64,000 bases of DNA from VMCP01 sp964527775 (GTDB lineage: Bacteria > Bacteroidota > Bacteroidia > NS11-12g > UBA955). Position numbers and translations under genes: made by a program. The number at the start of each line of letters is the position of its first letter. Positions within the stretch are counted from its first letter, which is position 1. The stretch spans positions 84,790 through 148,789 of the forward strand of contig CAZGQS010000004.1 of the NCBI GenBank assembly GCA_964527775.1, written 5' to 3'. A model generated the notes under the pieces. It saw only the letters and a list, made by a program, of their open reading frames with translations, searched no databases and was not told the origin of the DNA. Below are positions 16,352 to 25,264 of this stretch, one piece after another.

Positions 16352-17323
16352 ATGAAAGGTCCTATTTCTCAATTCATTGAAAATCATTATTTGCACTTTA
16401 ACGCAGCTGCTTTGGTAGATGCTGCAAAAGGATATGAAACGCATTTAACCGAAGGTGGTAAAATGATGGTAACCTTAGCGGGTGCCATGAGTACTGCCGA
16501 GTTAGGTAAAAGTTTGGCTGAAATGATTCGTCAAGGAAAGGTAGATATCATTTCTTGTACTGGGGCAAATCTTGAAGAGGATATCATGAACTTGGTGGCT
16601 CACAAGCACTACAAGAGAGTACCTAACTACAGAGATTTAAGTCCTCAAGATGAATGGGATTTATTGGAAAACCACTTTAACAGAGTAACAGACACTTGTA
16701 TACCTGAGGAAGAGGCATTCAGAAGACTTCAAAAGCACATTCATGGAATTTGGAAGGGCGCAGAAGATAAGGGCGAACGTTATTTTCCGCATGAATACAT
16801 GTATAAAATATTGTTGAGCGGCGAGTTAGAGCAATATTATGAAATTGACCCAAAGAATAGCTGGATGCTTGCTGCTGCTGAAAGAAACCTGCCCATCGTA
16901 GTTCCAGGTTGGGAAGATTCTACCATGGGTAACATTTTTGCGAGTTATGTGATCAAGGGTGAGTTACAAGCCTCAACCATGAAAAGCGGTATTGAATACA
17001 TGACTTGGTTGGCCGATTGGTATGTGAAGAATTCAGAAGGTAAAGGAGTTGGATTTTTTCAAATTGGTGGCGGTATAGCGGGTGACTTCCCTATTTGTGT
17101 TGTGCCTATGTTGTACCAAGACATGGAAATGGAGAATATTCCTTTTTGGTCGTATTTCTGTCAAATATCTGACAGTACCACCAGTTATGGTAGTTATTCA
17201 GGAGCAGTACCTAATGAGAAAATCACTTGGGGTAAGTTAGATGTGAATACTCCTAAGTTCATTGTAGAGAGTGATGCTACCATTGTGGCACCCTTGATTT
17301 TTGCTTGGGTTTTGGGATGGTAA
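16352..17323 (+). CDS. Deoxyhypusine-synthase-family protein
   Basis: 323 residues homologous throughout to eukaryotic/archaeal deoxyhypusine synthase, the NAD-dependent enzyme that moves an aminobutyl group from spermidine to eIF5A. Bacteria lack eIF5A, so the acceptor differs; related bacterial proteins have been linked to polyamine metabolism such as homospermidine formation. Visible: MVTLAGAMSTAELGKSL and ISCTGANLEED (NAD site), EDSTMGN, and TWGK with K295 equivalent to the intermediate-forming lysine of the human enzyme. The GGG-VKHH segment of the eukaryotic enzyme is GGGIAGDFP here, so part of the substrate pocket has changed. It overlaps the globin gene by 7 nt. Confidence 0.9.
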   Translation: MKGPISQFIENHYLHFNAAALVDAAKGYETHLTEGGKMMVTLAGAMSTAELGKSLAEMIRQGKVDIISCTGANLEEDIMNLVAHKHYKRVPNYRDLSPQDEWDLLENHFNRVTDTCIPEEEAFRRLQKHIHGIWKGAEDKGERYFPHEYMYKILLSGELEQYYEIDPKNSWMLAAAERNLPIVVPGWEDSTMGNIFASYVIKGELQASTMKSGIEYMTWLADWYVKNSEGKGVGFFQIGGGIAGDFPICVVPMLYQDMEMENIPFWSYFCQISDSTTSYGSYSGAVPNEKITWGKLDVNTPKFIVESDATIVAPLIFAWVLGW

Positions 17324-17697
17324 ATTCCAAACCAGATATTGCATCGTTTGAAGATGTGCAATTGGTTGTAAATAGACAATACGATCAACTAATTGCAGAT
17401 CCTCAAACCGGCAGGCATTTTAAGGAACTCAATTTTGAAGAGCATCTTCCTAGAATTTATAATTTCTGGAGTTTTATTTTGGGTATTGATCCTGAAAATC
17501 ATTCCTATAGGGGAAGTGCTTTTGAGCCGCACACGCATATGAATTTGACGCATCAAGATTTCATTGACTGGCAGAAATATTTGAAAACAGCTGTTGAGGA
17601 GCGATTTGAGGGTGTCACGGCAACTTTAATGTTGCAAAAGGCCGAGCAATTGGGAATGATGTTTGAATACAAGTTGGGTTTATTAGAAGATAAATAA
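17317..17697 (+). CDS. Group III truncated haemoglobin
   Basis: Small haem protein, 126 residues, for O2 or NO chemistry in the cytoplasm. The group III pattern is present: an early aromatic/helical core (YNFWSFIL), PHTHMNLTHQDFIDW with proximal H79 and the invariant W85, then a C-terminal helix. The ATG lies inside the end of the DHS-like gene (7-nt overlap, different frame), so translation is coupled; a TTG 12 nt upstream in the same frame is not needed. KdsC follows after 3 nt. The operon order DHS-like, globin, KdsC-like has no obvious pathway logic. Confidence 0.88.
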   Translation: MVNSKPDIASFEDVQLVVNRQYDQLIADPQTGRHFKELNFEEHLPRIYNFWSFILGIDPENHSYRGSAFEPHTHMNLTHQDFIDWQKYLKTAVEERFEGVTATLMLQKAEQLGMMFEYKLGLLEDK

Positions 17698-17700
17698 ATT

Positions 17701-18222
17701 ATGAGTAATTTAATTCCTAAATTAAAGCAGATTAAAGGATTCCTTTTTGATATAGACGGAGTTTTAACCAAGGGTTCCGTGTTGGTGACCGAGGAGGGAC
17801 ATATGCTGAGATCAGTGAACATCAAAGACGGATATGCTTTGCAACATGCTGTTAAACAAGGTTATGTGGTGGGCGTTATTTCTGGTGGAAGATCTGAGGG
17901 AATGAGAAAAAGATTCGAAGGTTTGGGGCTTAAGTATATCTATCTGGGTCAATCTCACAAAGAAGAGGCCTTTGAAGAAGTTTGTAGGTTGAGTGGAGTT
18001 AATGCCTCTGAATTTATTTACATGGGAGATGATATGCCTGATATTCCATTGTTTGAAAAAGTAGGATTAAGTTGTTGCCCCAAAGATGCGAGCATAGATG
18101 TTTTAGATAGAGCTGAATTCATTGCGAATGCAAATGGAGGTGAGGGTTGTGTTAGAGAAATCATAGAAAAAGTGATGAAACTTCAAAATTCTTGGTTTAA
18201 CGAGGATACTCACCGTTGGTAA
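17701..18222 (+). CDS. KdsC-like HAD phosphatase (KDO-8-phosphate phosphatase)
   Basis: Hydrolyses 3-deoxy-D-manno-octulosonate 8-phosphate in lipopolysaccharide core synthesis; homologues also serve as nucleotidyl-sugar phosphatases, so the substrate is inferred. 173 residues, the standard size of this capless tetrameric family. FDIDGVLT with nucleophile D17 and acid D19, ISGGRSEG (motif II), the K near 86-88, and MGDDMPD with D110/D111 (motif IV) are all present. It begins 3 nt after the globin stop codon and ends the operon. Confidence 0.9.
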   Translation: MSNLIPKLKQIKGFLFDIDGVLTKGSVLVTEEGHMLRSVNIKDGYALQHAVKQGYVVGVISGGRSEGMRKRFEGLGLKYIYLGQSHKEEAFEEVCRLSGVNASEFIYMGDDMPDIPLFEKVGLSCCPKDASIDVLDRAEFIANANGGEGCVREIIEKVMKLQNSWFNEDTHRW

Positions 18223-18238
18223 GCAAGTTTTCATTGCT

Positions 18239-18246
18239 TACATTTG
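18239..18246 (+). promoter_or_regulatory. TACATTTG promoter, CBS gene
   Basis: TTG (18216-18218), 20 nt, TACATTTG, 6 nt, ATG (18253). It covers the in-frame TTG at 18244, excluding that start. Confidence 0.65.
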
Positions 18247-18252
18247 AAAAAC

Positions 18253-18915
18253 ATGACTGCGAAAGAACTGCTAAACGAAAGTATTAATGTTTTAAGACAT
18301 ACCGATACGGTAGCAGTAGCGGTGGGCTATTTAAATGGCCAAGGTTTATCCGAGTTGCCGGTAGTGAAAAATAAGTTTTTGTATAATTATGCAAGAATCG
18401 AAAATTTGAATCAAGTCGATGACCACTCCTTGAAGTTGGAAGAAGTTATTGCTGAAAATGTTCATGCACCTGCCGTATTTCTTAATCAACATTTGTATGA
18501 AATAGTACCAATCATGGCAGTTAGTGAGTTATCTGTGATTGCTGTATTGGGAAAAAATAATGAATTTGAAGGAACCATAGATCAAAGGCGCATTAACAAG
18601 TTGATCACGGAATCGATGACCTACAGAGGTTTGGGTGCAGTGGTTGTTTTGGATCTAGAAGATCGCGATTTTTCGCCAGCTACTATTTGTAGATGGGTTG
18701 AAGAAAATGGGGCTAAAGTGATTGGAATGATGGTGAAAAGTGAGGCCATGGGGAGGTTAAAAGTAAATTTAAAATTGAATACCACGGTTTCTAGAAATAT
18801 AGTATCCACATTCCAGAGGCAAGGTTATAAGGTTGAGAATGTATATCTATCGGAAGATCAAAGTGGCCATGAAGACAGAGAGATAGACATGGTTCTTAAG
18901 TTTTTTGATTTATAA
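18253..18915 (+). CDS. CBS-domain protein
   Basis: 220-residue cytoplasmic protein. The first about 125 residues read as a pair of CBS motifs (TAVAVGYLNGQGLSELPVV and the second half with LSVIAVLGKNNEFEGTID), which bind adenine nucleotides. The last about 90 residues form a beta-alpha-beta unit (GLGAVVVLDLEDRDFSPATICRWVEENGAKVIGMMV) resembling an ACT-like regulatory domain, as in AcuB-type proteins. The ligand and target are unknown. Start set by the promoter box. A possible terminator follows. Confidence 0.75.
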   Translation: MTAKELLNESINVLRHTDTVAVAVGYLNGQGLSELPVVKNKFLYNYARIENLNQVDDHSLKLEEVIAENVHAPAVFLNQHLYEIVPIMAVSELSVIAVLGKNNEFEGTIDQRRINKLITESMTYRGLGAVVVLDLEDRDFSPATICRWVEENGAKVIGMMVKSEAMGRLKVNLKLNTTVSRNIVSTFQRQGYKVENVYLSEDQSGHEDREIDMVLKFFDL

Positions 18916-18923
18916 TTTTTTTT

Positions 18924-18950
18924 GGGATTGCATGTGAAAATCCCTTTTAA
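18924..18950 (+). terminator. Possible intrinsic terminator after CBS gene
   Basis: GGGATT (18924-18929) pairs with AATCCC (18939-18944) across a nine-base loop, followed by TTTTAATT. The stem is short, so this is tentative. Confidence 0.4.
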
Positions 18951-19041
18951 TTATTGAAATTTGTGGAAAACCGATTTATCCTACTGAAAATATTGGTAGA
19001 GGATAGGTCGTTAGTAGTACTTTGAAAAGCATCTTAACTTT

Positions 19042-20067
19042 ATGAATGATAATTTGATCAACGAAAATGAGGTAAAACCTATAACTCTAGTAAGTGTTGT
19101 TAATTTTTTCTGGAGGTGGCGCAAGGTTTTCTTCATTTCGGCGAGCATAGCAGCAGTTATGGCAATAGTGATGACACATCCTGCCATTACTAAGCCTAAA
19201 TATAAAGCGCAGCACATTTTTTATCCCACCAAAAACAACTCAATTTCAAACGCATTATTGACGGAGTTAAATCAACGTCAACAAGACCCATTGGAATTTG
19301 GGGAAGAGATAGAAGCGGAGAAGGCGCTTCAAATTATTCAATCGGGAACATTGATTGGTAGATTGGTTAAGAATTTCAACTTGATGGAGCATTACGGAAT
19401 TGACCCTAAAAAAGAGAAATTTCCGAAGTATGCTCTAGATAATAAAATCCAAGAGAATTTCAATTTTGAGAGAACTCGTTACTTGAGTATTAAGGTTGAA
19501 GTTTTAGATGAAGATCCCAAAATGGCGGCAGCCTTGGCAAACGGAATTGCTTTGCTTTACGATTCAATCAAAACAGAAGTTCAGAATCAGGTTGCAAAGC
19601 CGGCGTTGGATATTGTTGGACGTGCATTGGCTGAAAAGAGAAGTAAGATCCAAAAAATTAAAGACGATTTAAGAGAGTTGGGTACTCGTGGAATCACTAA
19701 CTACGAGGAGCAATCGCGTGCTTTGGCAGAGGAAATTTATAAAGCACAATCATCAGGTAAAACTGGGCAGTTGCAACAGTTGCTTACTGAGCAAAAGGCA
19801 TTGGTGGCTAGCGGTGGTGATTTCATTGCTTTGAATGAGTTGATTAAATTAGAAGAAGAAAAGGAAAGTAATTTAATTACTCAATTTGAAAAGCGACAAG
19901 TTGACGTTGGTGAGCGCTTATCACATAAATTTACGGTTGAAGAGGCTACTGTACCGGAAATTAAGTTTTGGCCTAAGCGCAGTTTTATTTTTATCATTTC
20001 AGTGTTGGGAACCATCATTGCAACAGCGGTTGTGTTGGTGTGTTTCGAGCTGTTTTGGAAGAAGTAA
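19042..20067 (+). CDS. Polysaccharide chain-length determinant (Wzz-like)
   Basis: 341-residue inner-membrane polysaccharide co-polymerase: TM1 about residues 28-46 (after the basic FFWRWRKV), a long periplasmic domain with coiled-coil stretches around 175-300, and TM2 about 313-335. Such proteins set the modal length of O-antigen, capsule or exopolysaccharide chains by acting with a Wzy polymerase, which fits the next gene. No kinase domain is fused. It starts a three-gene operon. A TAACTTTA sequence abuts its ATG and could be a degenerate -7 box. Confidence 0.88.
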   Translation: MNDNLINENEVKPITLVSVVNFFWRWRKVFFISASIAAVMAIVMTHPAITKPKYKAQHIFYPTKNNSISNALLTELNQRQQDPLEFGEEIEAEKALQIIQSGTLIGRLVKNFNLMEHYGIDPKKEKFPKYALDNKIQENFNFERTRYLSIKVEVLDEDPKMAAALANGIALLYDSIKTEVQNQVAKPALDIVGRALAEKRSKIQKIKDDLRELGTRGITNYEEQSRALAEEIYKAQSSGKTGQLQQLLTEQKALVASGGDFIALNELIKLEEEKESNLITQFEKRQVDVGERLSHKFTVEEATVPEIKFWPKRSFIFIISVLGTIIATAVVLVCFELFWKK

Positions 20068-20068
20068 T

Positions 20069-21535
20069 ATGCAGCTTTCTTGGAATCAACTTAAAAACAG
20101 CAGCCGTAATTGGTTGATTCTGATATTATCGATCCTTTCAACGGTAATCGTTTGGGCCGTCATTCAACAGAGTTGGTGGGTTCTTGGAATTCCGGTTGTT
20201 CTACTGGTTGTTCTATCGAGTTTATTATTTACCGAGAAAACCTTATTGATTTTTGGGGCCTTTGCGCCTTTGGCGGTGAACTTTGAGAACTTAGGTGGCG
20301 GATTGGGAATGTCACTTCCAACAGAGCCAGTTTATATTTTCTTATTCGGGTTACTACTCTTTCATGCTTTTAAAGACCGTAGAGTAAATTTTAGATATTT
20401 AAAACACCCAGTGGTGGCTATGGTCACGGTATATTTGGCCTGGTTGTGGTTGAGTAGTATTTTTAGTTCAATGCCTGTTGTTAGTTTTAAGTTTACATTG
20501 GCACGCACTTGGTATATCTCGTTATTTTTCTATTGGGGACTTTTTATTTTTAACAGAGAAGATAGGGTTAAGTTTTTCTTGAATTGGTTCACCATATTTA
20601 CCATGGTAATGGTTGGTTATACCTTATTTATGCATGCCCAAGATGGTTTTTCAAGGGGATCTAGTTACGGTGTTTCATGGCCATTTTTTCCCGATCATGG
20701 AATGTATGCCGCAGCCATTGCTTACGCTGTTTTTATCTTGGTGGTTTACACCTTTTACGTAAGGCAAATGGACTTCCATATCACCTTTGCTCCGTTCTTT
20801 TTTATTACGTTATTGATTTTGTTATTTGCCATAATTGTGAGTTTTACCAGAGCTACTTGGTTAAGCTTATTAGTTTCGATGGGGGTTTGGATTTTGACGA
20901 GGTTTAGGGTCAAGTTTTCTGTAATTTTAATTGCATTGGTTTCTGTATTAGCGGTTGGAATCATCAAACAGGATGAGATATTATACTCCTTGGAAGCAAA
21001 TAAACAGGGTAGTAGCGACGAATTGGAGGGCCATGTGAAGTCGGTTAGTAATATCACCACTGACCCTAGTAACTTAGAAAGAATTAATAGATGGAAGTGC
21101 GCAGGTAGAATGGTATCTGAGAGGCCGGTATTTGGATTTGGACCGGGAACTTTTGTATTTCAATACGCGCCATTTCAAAAGAGTAGTGAATTGACCTTGA
21201 TTTCAACTCATGCCGGTGATTTAGGCGATGCACATAGCGAGTATTTTTCAGCGATGAGTGAAAGTGGATTTATGGGAATGTTGCTGTGGTTAGGAATTGT
21301 GTTGACTACGGTTTCAACTGCATTTAAGATTATATATACATCGAATAGTTTAAAGATCAAGTTGTATACTTACGCGGTGTTTTTAGGATTGATTGCCTAT
21401 CACTCTCACGGGGTTTTGAATAATTACACCCAATATGATAAGTTGGCGGTTCCGATGTGGGCATTCACAGCCATTTTGGTTGTTTTAGATTACAAGAATC
21501 AGAATTTATTGACTGCTGATGAAAAAGGCACTTAG
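20069..21535 (+). CDS. O-antigen ligase / Wzy-like polymerase membrane protein
   Basis: 488 residues with about twelve membrane segments and one large periplasmic loop around residues 290-380 containing ERINRWKCAGRMVSERPVFGFGPGTF, the typical loop block of the O-antigen ligase (WaaL/Wzy, PF04932) superfamily; HAGDLGDAHSEYFSAMSESG follows with the conserved His. It joins or polymerises lipid-linked glycans at the periplasmic face. The ATG at 20069 follows the Wzz stop by one base; the longer open frame upstream lies over wzz in another frame and is rejected. Ligase and polymerase roles cannot be separated by eye. Confidence 0.85.
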   Translation: MQLSWNQLKNSSRNWLILILSILSTVIVWAVIQQSWWVLGIPVVLLVVLSSLLFTEKTLLIFGAFAPLAVNFENLGGGLGMSLPTEPVYIFLFGLLLFHAFKDRRVNFRYLKHPVVAMVTVYLAWLWLSSIFSSMPVVSFKFTLARTWYISLFFYWGLFIFNREDRVKFFLNWFTIFTMVMVGYTLFMHAQDGFSRGSSYGVSWPFFPDHGMYAAAIAYAVFILVVYTFYVRQMDFHITFAPFFFITLLILLFAIIVSFTRATWLSLLVSMGVWILTRFRVKFSVILIALVSVLAVGIIKQDEILYSLEANKQGSSDELEGHVKSVSNITTDPSNLERINRWKCAGRMVSERPVFGFGPGTFVFQYAPFQKSSELTLISTHAGDLGDAHSEYFSAMSESGFMGMLLWLGIVLTTVSTAFKIIYTSNSLKIKLYTYAVFLGLIAYHSHGVLNNYTQYDKLAVPMWAFTAILVVLDYKNQNLLTADEKGT

Positions 21536-22370
21536 TATCCCCACGTTTACCATTGGACTGGCTCTTTGCCTTTTGTTTGTCTTGATTTCAGTTATTGGGC
21601 CTTTTTTTATTCAAGATCAGACTCCAAATGCTAATGATATTCATCCCGAATGGTCAGGATTAAAACCTGGATCAACGGTTGATTTGAAAGGGGAGCAAAG
21701 AGTATTTTGGCTAGGGACGGATACGTTTGGAAGAGATATTTTAAGTAGGTTGGTTTTAGGCTCTCAAATCTCTTTGAGTATTGGACTTTTGGCCATGTTG
21801 TTGTCGCTGATTATTGGGATTTTTGTGGGGCTTATTGCGGGATATTACGGTGGTTGGATAGATTCCGTTCTTACTTGGTTGATAACCGTTTTTTGGTCCG
21901 TACCCACGTTACTGATTGCGTTGGGATTGAGTGTTTTTCTTGGGAAGGGTTATTTTCAGGTGCTCATAGCTACAGGTTTAAGTTCTTGGGTAGAGGTGGC
22001 AAGGGTGGTTAGAGGACAGGCAATGCAATTAAAGAACCGAGAGTTTATTTTATCAGCGAGAATTACGGGATTTGGAAATTTCCATATCATGTTCCGACAT
22101 ATTTTACCCAATTTAACGGGTACATTAACGGTATTGGCAACCACGAATTTTGCGGCTGCAATATTGTTGGAAGCGGGATTGGGATTTTTAGGATTGGGAG
22201 TTTCTCCACCAACGCCGAGTTGGGGAATTATGGTAAAAGAGAATCTAGGTTTTTTGGTATTGGATCAAGCCTATTTGGCTATCATCCCGGGCATGGCCAT
22301 CATGATTTTGGTTATGTCTTTCAATCTGATGGCCATGGGCCTTAGGGATGTTTTGGATGAACAGAATTGA
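21519..22370 (+). CDS. ABC transporter permease, DppC/OppC type
   Basis: Inner-membrane permease of a peptide/nickel-type importer. 283 residues, six segments, an N-terminal OppC-like helix followed by a periplasmic stretch with FWLGTDTFGRDILSRL, the family hallmark, and the cytoplasmic EAA loop EFILSARITGFGNFHIMFRHILPN that contacts the ATPase. Its start overlaps the end of the O-antigen-ligase gene by 17 nt, so it is in that operon, yet no DppB partner, ATPase or binding protein is nearby. It probably works with subunits encoded elsewhere. Its stop codon directly abuts the convergent T9SS-cargo gene. Confidence 0.92.
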   Translation: MKKALSIPTFTIGLALCLLFVLISVIGPFFIQDQTPNANDIHPEWSGLKPGSTVDLKGEQRVFWLGTDTFGRDILSRLVLGSQISLSIGLLAMLLSLIIGIFVGLIAGYYGGWIDSVLTWLITVFWSVPTLLIALGLSVFLGKGYFQVLIATGLSSWVEVARVVRGQAMQLKNREFILSARITGFGNFHIMFRHILPNLTGTLTVLATTNFAAAILLEAGLGFLGLGVSPPTPSWGIMVKENLGFLVLDQAYLAIIPGMAIMILVMSFNLMAMGLRDVLDEQN

Positions 22371-25124
22371 TTATTCTGTTACTTGAATTCTTGCAGAGAA
22401 GTTTGAATGAGTTGAGTTAGACTTTATAACGTAAAGTCCAGTTTTCAATGTGCTTGGCACTTGATATTGATTGTTTTGCAATTCGCTGTATCCTACAACT
22501 CTTCCTGTTAAATCAAACCAAGTTAGGGTTGATGGAAGTTGTTGTACTCCGTTTATTTGGATATTAGATTTAGCATTTACTGGATTGGGGAATACAGATA
22601 CATTGTCAACATTTATAGTTTGATTGTTCAAATGGTCAGCTATTACTTGAATTTCGGCGGTGTCTCTGCAGCCAGAAGCATTTGAAGTAACAATCATTTG
22701 GACGTTGTATGTACCGTCAGTAGCATACTGGTGCGCACCAGTTGCGCCCGATGAGGTATTTCCATCGCCCCATACCCATTGAATACTGCTATTAGGGTTG
22801 GTTACAGCAGGAGTACAAGTAACTTTTCGGGGATAATCAAGTGTCCATTGGAAGCCAGAAGTTGGACGGAATTTGGTGTTGATAGTCACTGACTTTCTCT
22901 CAGATATACAACCTTTATACTCGGTTTGGTAGTAAACAGTTCTGTCTGAGAATAGGATGCCCAAATTCAAATTGCTACCAGAAGCGAAGCTGTTGTTGGT
23001 AGTTTCGTCTTCGTACCAATAAATGTTTCCGTAAGTAATGTGTGCAGAAATGAGTCCTAAAGATTTATTGCAGACATCAGAAGCGCTTAATATATCAACT
23101 GTTGGAGGTATATTAACAGTCACTAACACAGAGTCATAATTTGTATTTTCACATTTTCCGTCAATGGTTTTAAAGAAGATGTAACTTTTTTCTGAATTCA
23201 AATTCTTTACATTTATGAATTTTGAAGTGGCAAAAATAGATCCTGATTTAGAGGTATACCAGTTTACATTACCCCATTGAGTAGAAGCAGCAACATCGGC
23301 TGAGTCTCCAATGCAAATTTCATCTCCAATTTTTGCGAAAGTAGGAGGTGCTTGGTTGGCATTTACGTTAATGGAAATTCTACCTGATCCGCAGTTTCCG
23401 TCGTAAGACTCAACATAATAAGTTTGGGTTCCACGTTTAGATATAGTAGCTGTGTATTGGGTTCCTGTAGCGAGTGGACTTCCCCCGTTAGGGACATCAA
23501 ACCAGCGTATAGTAGCGCTAGAGTTATTCGATGCAGATAACTGAAGATTAATGTTTCCCGAAGAGTAACAAATACTGGTATCAGAAATGGAGGTTGGAGC
23601 AGCTGGTGCGAAATTGCTACCTACTAAGGCAGAAACGGCAACACGGCCCAATTTGTATGCGCAGCCGCCGTTTTGGGCTTCAACGTAGAAAGTGGTGTCG
23701 TTATTTAATACCACTGTGGTATAAGTGCCACCGGTGTGAAATTTAGTGCCACCTGTAGAAGTTCTATACCAATCAAGACTTCCGTTATCAGATTTTGCTT
23801 CAAGGTTTGCTGAAGCACCGCTGCACAACGAGTCGTTTTTGGTGGTAAGGAAGGTAGGATAAGCTTTTGCAACTACTGGAACCAAAAAGTCTCTTGATTT
23901 ACAGTCGCCATTGACGCCATAAACATAAAACGAATCTGAAGTTGATACTTTTGAAATGGTATAGTTGTTACTTGTATGGAAAGGAGTTTTGTCTAAGCGT
24001 TCATTGAACCATTGGTGTTCAACATCAGTAGCTGGAGTCATAGAAATCCTCAAACTATCACCAATGCAGGCATTGTAACCTTTAGCAAAGGTTGGGGTAT
24101 TGGGTTTGAAGCGAACAATTTTGGTTGTGGTATCGTAACAGAAAAAGCTAGTGCTAGAGTATGTTGCTACGCGTGATTGCAATTCAACAGTGACATTTTT
24201 CTTGGTAGAAGGTCTAAACTTACCATTGATTGAATTCAATTGAAAATTTGATTTATCGAAAACCCAGTTGTGGCAATATGCGTCAAATCCGGCATAATCG
24301 TAATACATATATTGATTATAAAACACAGAACCACAAACATTCTTTTTGTATGAATTGGTCATACGAAGAGTATCTATGGTTGCATAACAATCTTGATTGT
24401 GGGTAAAATCGGTTCCAAATTTATATTTCACGAATGGATATAGTTGAACATGGCAGTCAAAAGTTACACCTCCAACGTTGAGTGTTAGCCCTCTATACCA
24501 CTGAGCTTGTAGTTTAGCGCAGTTGATGTTTCTGCCTTCTCCATCGCCGTTAGCCCAAGAGTTGGTTACTAGACCTGGTCGACTGAATTGGCTGCTATCG
24601 CATTCAATGGTTAAAATGTAATTTTTAGTGGTTTTAACGGGGGTTGAGAAAACTACATCGTGTTGAATTCTCGTCAATATTAAATTACCTTGAACGGTAT
24701 CTATTCGAACGATTTCAGATGCCAAAGGAGAACCTGTGGGGAGAGAATCTCCACCAGCTTCATAAACGCTACATTTGATGTAGGTAGAGGTTACTTTTCT
24801 ACCTGTATCGTAAGGTAAATATGCGTAGAATCTGAACCCAGAAACCGTAATTTCTTGTGGCGCATCGTAAAACTGCCCAAACGCTAAGGTATTGGATACT
24901 AACAATGAACTATAGCTTGTTGAAGCGATATTTGCGAAATAACTGGTATCTGAACCGCATTGGGTAGGGTTGGTGGCGCTTCTTTTTTCAAAAGGAGACG
25001 GTTTACCTGTTACTCGATTCATTTTCACTGTTCCCGATATTTTCCCGGGGCCTTCAATCAACTGAGCGAAAGCGGTTTGTGAAAACAAGAAAATGGCAAC
25101 AAAGAAATGTAGTGCTTTTTTCAT
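22371..25124 (-). CDS. Secreted multidomain protein with T9SS sorting domain
   Basis: 917 residues: a signal peptide (cleavage after about FAQ, residue 20), an N-terminal beta-rich region of about 250 residues (SGFRFYAYLP...), then five tandem Ig-like units of about 80 residues each with a repeated Cys...W-Y/F...Cys pattern (from CIGDSLRIS, LCSGASANL, ICYSSGNIN, ICIGDSADV and VCNKSLGLI), a PKD domain with WGDGNTSSG and HQYATDGTYNV, and a type A sorting domain starting VFPNPVNAKSNIQI. It is exported by Sec, then across the outer membrane by the type IX system. Surface or released structural/adhesive protein; no enzyme motif seen. Confidence 0.9.
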   Translation of the reverse strand: MKKALHFFVAIFLFSQTAFAQLIEGPGKISGTVKMNRVTGKPSPFEKRSATNPTQCGSDTSYFANIASTSYSSLLVSNTLAFGQFYDAPQEITVSGFRFYAYLPYDTGRKVTSTYIKCSVYEAGGDSLPTGSPLASEIVRIDTVQGNLILTRIQHDVVFSTPVKTTKNYILTIECDSSQFSRPGLVTNSWANGDGEGRNINCAKLQAQWYRGLTLNVGGVTFDCHVQLYPFVKYKFGTDFTHNQDCYATIDTLRMTNSYKKNVCGSVFYNQYMYYDYAGFDAYCHNWVFDKSNFQLNSINGKFRPSTKKNVTVELQSRVATYSSTSFFCYDTTTKIVRFKPNTPTFAKGYNACIGDSLRISMTPATDVEHQWFNERLDKTPFHTSNNYTISKVSTSDSFYVYGVNGDCKSRDFLVPVVAKAYPTFLTTKNDSLCSGASANLEAKSDNGSLDWYRTSTGGTKFHTGGTYTTVVLNNDTTFYVEAQNGGCAYKLGRVAVSALVGSNFAPAAPTSISDTSICYSSGNINLQLSASNNSSATIRWFDVPNGGSPLATGTQYTATISKRGTQTYYVESYDGNCGSGRISINVNANQAPPTFAKIGDEICIGDSADVAASTQWGNVNWYTSKSGSIFATSKFINVKNLNSEKSYIFFKTIDGKCENTNYDSVLVTVNIPPTVDILSASDVCNKSLGLISAHITYGNIYWYEDETTNNSFASGSNLNLGILFSDRTVYYQTEYKGCISERKSVTINTKFRPTSGFQWTLDYPRKVTCTPAVTNPNSSIQWVWGDGNTSSGATGAHQYATDGTYNVQMIVTSNASGCRDTAEIQVIADHLNNQTINVDNVSVFPNPVNAKSNIQINGVQQLPSTLTWFDLTGRVVGYSELQNNQYQVPSTLKTGLYVIKSNSTHSNFSARIQVTE

Positions 25125-25138
25125 AGTTTAATTTTTAA

Positions 25139-25148
25139 TTCACGTGAA
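25139..25148. promoter_or_regulatory. Palindrome TTCACGTGAA
   Basis: Perfect ten-base palindrome 15 bp upstream of the T9SS-cargo start, in the gap shared with fabI. A possible operator; no regulator is identified. Confidence 0.25.
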
Positions 25149-25236
25149 ATAACAAGAAATTCATGAGATTAGCAAGTTTGACAGGTTCTGAATTCGTGTT
25201 CTGACATTCGTAAGAGATTGCATGCTTAAAATTAGT

Positions 25237-25244
25237 TACTTTTG
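25237..25244 (+). promoter_or_regulatory. TACTTTTG -7 box, fabI
   Basis: Perfect TAnnTTTG with TTG (25218-25220) 16 nt upstream and ATG (25265) 20 nt downstream. Confidence 0.6.
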
Positions 25245-25264
25245 CTGAGCTAAAATTTAATATT

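Noticed and set aside
16352..17323. DHS-like protein as a dead enzyme
   Set aside because: Although the GGG-VKHH segment is changed, the intermediate-forming lysine in TWGK is kept.
19886..20068. 61-codon N-terminal extension of the O-antigen-ligase-like protein
   Set aside because: It overlaps wzz in another frame; the ATG one base after the wzz stop gives a normal membrane-protein start.
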